Positions 62,613 to 64,000 of a stretch of DNA of 64,000 nt are shown here, piece after piece. This DNA comes from Skeletonema tropicum (taxonomy: Eukaryota; Bacillariophyta; Thalassiosirophyceae; Thalassiosirales; Thalassiosiraceae), in assembly GCA_037178625.1 (NCBI GenBank), contig CM074127.1, forward strand, positions 4,712,001 through 4,776,000, written 5' to 3'. Positions within the stretch are counted from its first letter, which is position 1. Each line of letters opens with the position of its first letter. The translations under genes were made by a program, and so were the position numbers. The notes beneath the pieces were generated by a model. It was not told the DNA's origin. It was given only the letters and a program-made list of their open reading frames with translations, and ran no database searches.

Positions 62613-64000
62613 ATGACAAGACTTAATCTTTTGTTACTAGCAATACTCTGTTGTGTGTGTCCATCTCCGTTTGATTCCAATGCCAATGAAAATCGCATTC
62701 GCGTCAACGTAGAGACATCAAACACACACACAAATGTGGCTACTATAATACCTTCTGACACGATGTGCGCTGTCATCGATTCAGGGTTCCGCAATGAACC
62801 CTTGTCTGCTGATGTTCGTCTTCCTGTTTGCCCTAGGACAGAGACGAGTTACAAGATTGATGCCAAGAAAAGAGATATCAGAAGCAACTCATCCTTGGTG
62901 GTATTCAAAAGACTGCTTTACGAAATTGTGGCTGCGGCAGTTTCACTCCATATAACAACAATGCTCCCCAAAAGAGCTACCCAGCGCCCACCAAAGCGCA
63001 TCAAAAAGCGCTGGCCTGGACTGAAAAGAAACAAGTGGAGGGACATGGCACTAACTTTCTCCAAGAACAATGCTTTGCGATCCAATCAGAACAGCTACTC
63101 CATCGCCGATTTCCTTGAATTGGTCGGTTGCTCTCTAAGGGCTGCTGCAGTTGGTTATGTGGCGAATGCCATCATCCTCGCGAGGTATAGTGTTGCGATA
63201 TCTGTTTTCTGGACGCAGTACACTCTCGCCTGCACAGGATATTATTCCCGCTGTTTCTGGCGCAAGAAGATCATGCAGTTCAGGCGTATGCAATTGCAAT
63301 GGCGCCTATTCCTCCTCCTCGCGAGAACTATCTCTATCTCTTTCGCCATACAACAAGTCATGTGCGATGTGAGATCAGAAACGGAAAGCAGCCGCAGCAG
63401 AAATCATAGAACTCGATCAAGGAATCCATCCAATACCCCCTGGAAAAGGATTCTTTGTTTATTGATCCTTTTGGGCCATCCCCTCTATGTCGCAGAGCCA
63501 AATGATCGATCTGTACCTTGCGGCGAATTGTCGGTGCTGAATGTTCTTGCAGCAACTTTCAAAGATGTTGTTGCGTCGAGAATAGGTGCCATCATTGCTG
63601 GTGCTATTTCTGCTGGTTGGTGTTTATATTGGCAATTTCCTTCTTTGAAACAAGCACAAGCACACCTCAAGGACATCTGCACTGATGATTGTTATGATGG
63701 TGCAAAACATAAACACTCATTGCCGCTCCCATCATCAAGAGGAGTTTGCCTGAAGAATTCACGTGGCATGATGTCATCGAGGCTTCTTCAAATGTTAATC
63801 ATCCTGAGTCTCCCTACGCTCGTCACTGCGCCGAATAGTAAGTCAGTAGGGAGTTCCTTTCAAGCACCCGCCGCAGTTGCTGTTGTTGGATTAGGCGCCG
63901 CAGCAGCTGCTTCTCGTGTAGTATATGACCCTCATCGCACTCGCAAATGGACTGGGAAGGAGAGTGAATTGGAGAGGCAATGCACGTCGTGTGGTGTAGC
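62613..64000 (+). CDS. Unknown multi-helix membrane protein, 3' end outside the window
   Basis: From the ATG at 62613 the frame stays open for 462 codons to the window edge without a stop, which is very unlikely by chance. The product starts with a signal peptide (MTRLNLLLLAILCCVCPSPF). Hydrophobic segments follow: near 100-120 (YEIVAAAVSLHITTML), 170-200 (LRAAAVGYVANAIILARYSV), 230-250 (FLLLARTISISFAIQQVM), 275-290 (ILCLLILLGHPLYVA), 320-340 (IGAIIAGAISAGWCLYW), 390-405 and 425-440 (AAVAVVGLGAAAAASRVV). It ends in view with YDPHRTRKWTGKESELERQC and a further cysteine, so a metal-binding part may begin there. I do not recognise the family. Shorter frames in other registers here are shadows. 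Confidence 0.7.
   Translation, partial: MTRLNLLLLAILCCVCPSPFDSNANENRIRVNVETSNTHTNVATIIPSDTMCAVIDSGFRNEPLSADVRLPVCPRTETSYKIDAKKRDIRSNSSLVVFKRLLYEIVAAAVSLHITTMLPKRATQRPPKRIKKRWPGLKRNKWRDMALTFSKNNALRSNQNSYSIADFLELVGCSLRAAAVGYVANAIILARYSVAISVFWTQYTLACTGYYSRCFWRKKIMQFRRMQLQWRLFLLLARTISISFAIQQVMCDVRSETESSRSRNHRTRSRNPSNTPWKRILCLLILLGHPLYVAEPNDRSVPCGELSVLNVLAATFKDVVASRIGAIIAGAISAGWCLYWQFPSLKQAQAHLKDICTDDCYDGAKHKHSLPLPSSRGVCLKNSRGMMSSRLLQMLIILSLPTLVTAPNSKSVGSSFQAPAAVAVVGLGAAAAASRVVYDPHRTRKWTGKESELERQCTSCGV

Overview
The window reads as nuclear DNA of a diatom, most likely a centric one. Several proteins begin with a signal peptide followed by the heterokont plastid-targeting ASAFAP-type motif (33349-33786, 14301-15695, 49332-52247). 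The two-copy gene at 38280/45541 carries a C-terminal domain that I recall as characteristic of diatom genomes. Introns are short GT-AG introns of about 65-260 bp. A CFAP45 gene and a TBCCD1-like gene imply that the organism can build a flagellum, as centric diatoms do in their male gametes; pennate diatoms do not. Species identity cannot be settled from the sequence alone. Layout: 1-2664 is the end of a ~186-bp satellite array. From 2.8 to 35.6 kb lies ordinary gene-dense sequence with genes mostly alternating in strand: PIG-V, an Smr-UIM protein, RanGAP, CIA2/MIP18, two identical tRNA-Pro(TGG) genes, NOM1/Sgd1, a plastid VKOR-thioredoxin (LTO1 type), TBCCD1-like, mitochondrial acyl carrier protein, a SARNP/Tho1-like SAP protein, a large unknown membrane protein, CFAP45, an unknown 206-aa protein, an EVE-domain protein (THYN1), an unknown propeller-like membrane protein, a small plastid protein and an MgtC/SapB-family gene. 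NOM1, LTO1 and TBCCD1 (10.9-19.6 kb) all contain several single-base frameshifts, while genes on either side are intact. At 24811-27920 sits a tyrosine-recombinase retrotransposon with complete split direct repeats (A1-body-B1-A2-B2) that keeps RNase H and recombinase but has lost gag and reverse transcriptase. From 35912 to 49320 a ~6-kb block is present twice (35912-41930 and 43196-49320), separated by a decayed pogo/Tigger-like transposase. Each block holds an MgtC gene, a diatom-specific gene, a 0.58-kb TIR transposon nested in older repeats, and a promoter-like end. The two blocks have complementary nonsense mutations: the MgtC gene is truncated in the first, the diatom-specific gene in the second. 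From 49.3 kb onward come a plastid-targeted DHH phosphoesterase with inserted EF-hands and CBS domains, an unknown nuclear-type protein, a double SET-like protein, an SDR oxidoreductase of the DHRS7 group, a TerB-like protein, several small repeats, and an open reading frame that starts at 62613 and runs off the right edge. The genes are mostly unrelated housekeeping genes; functional links are weak, apart from likely shared promoters in head-to-head pairs and the common theme of plastid import.
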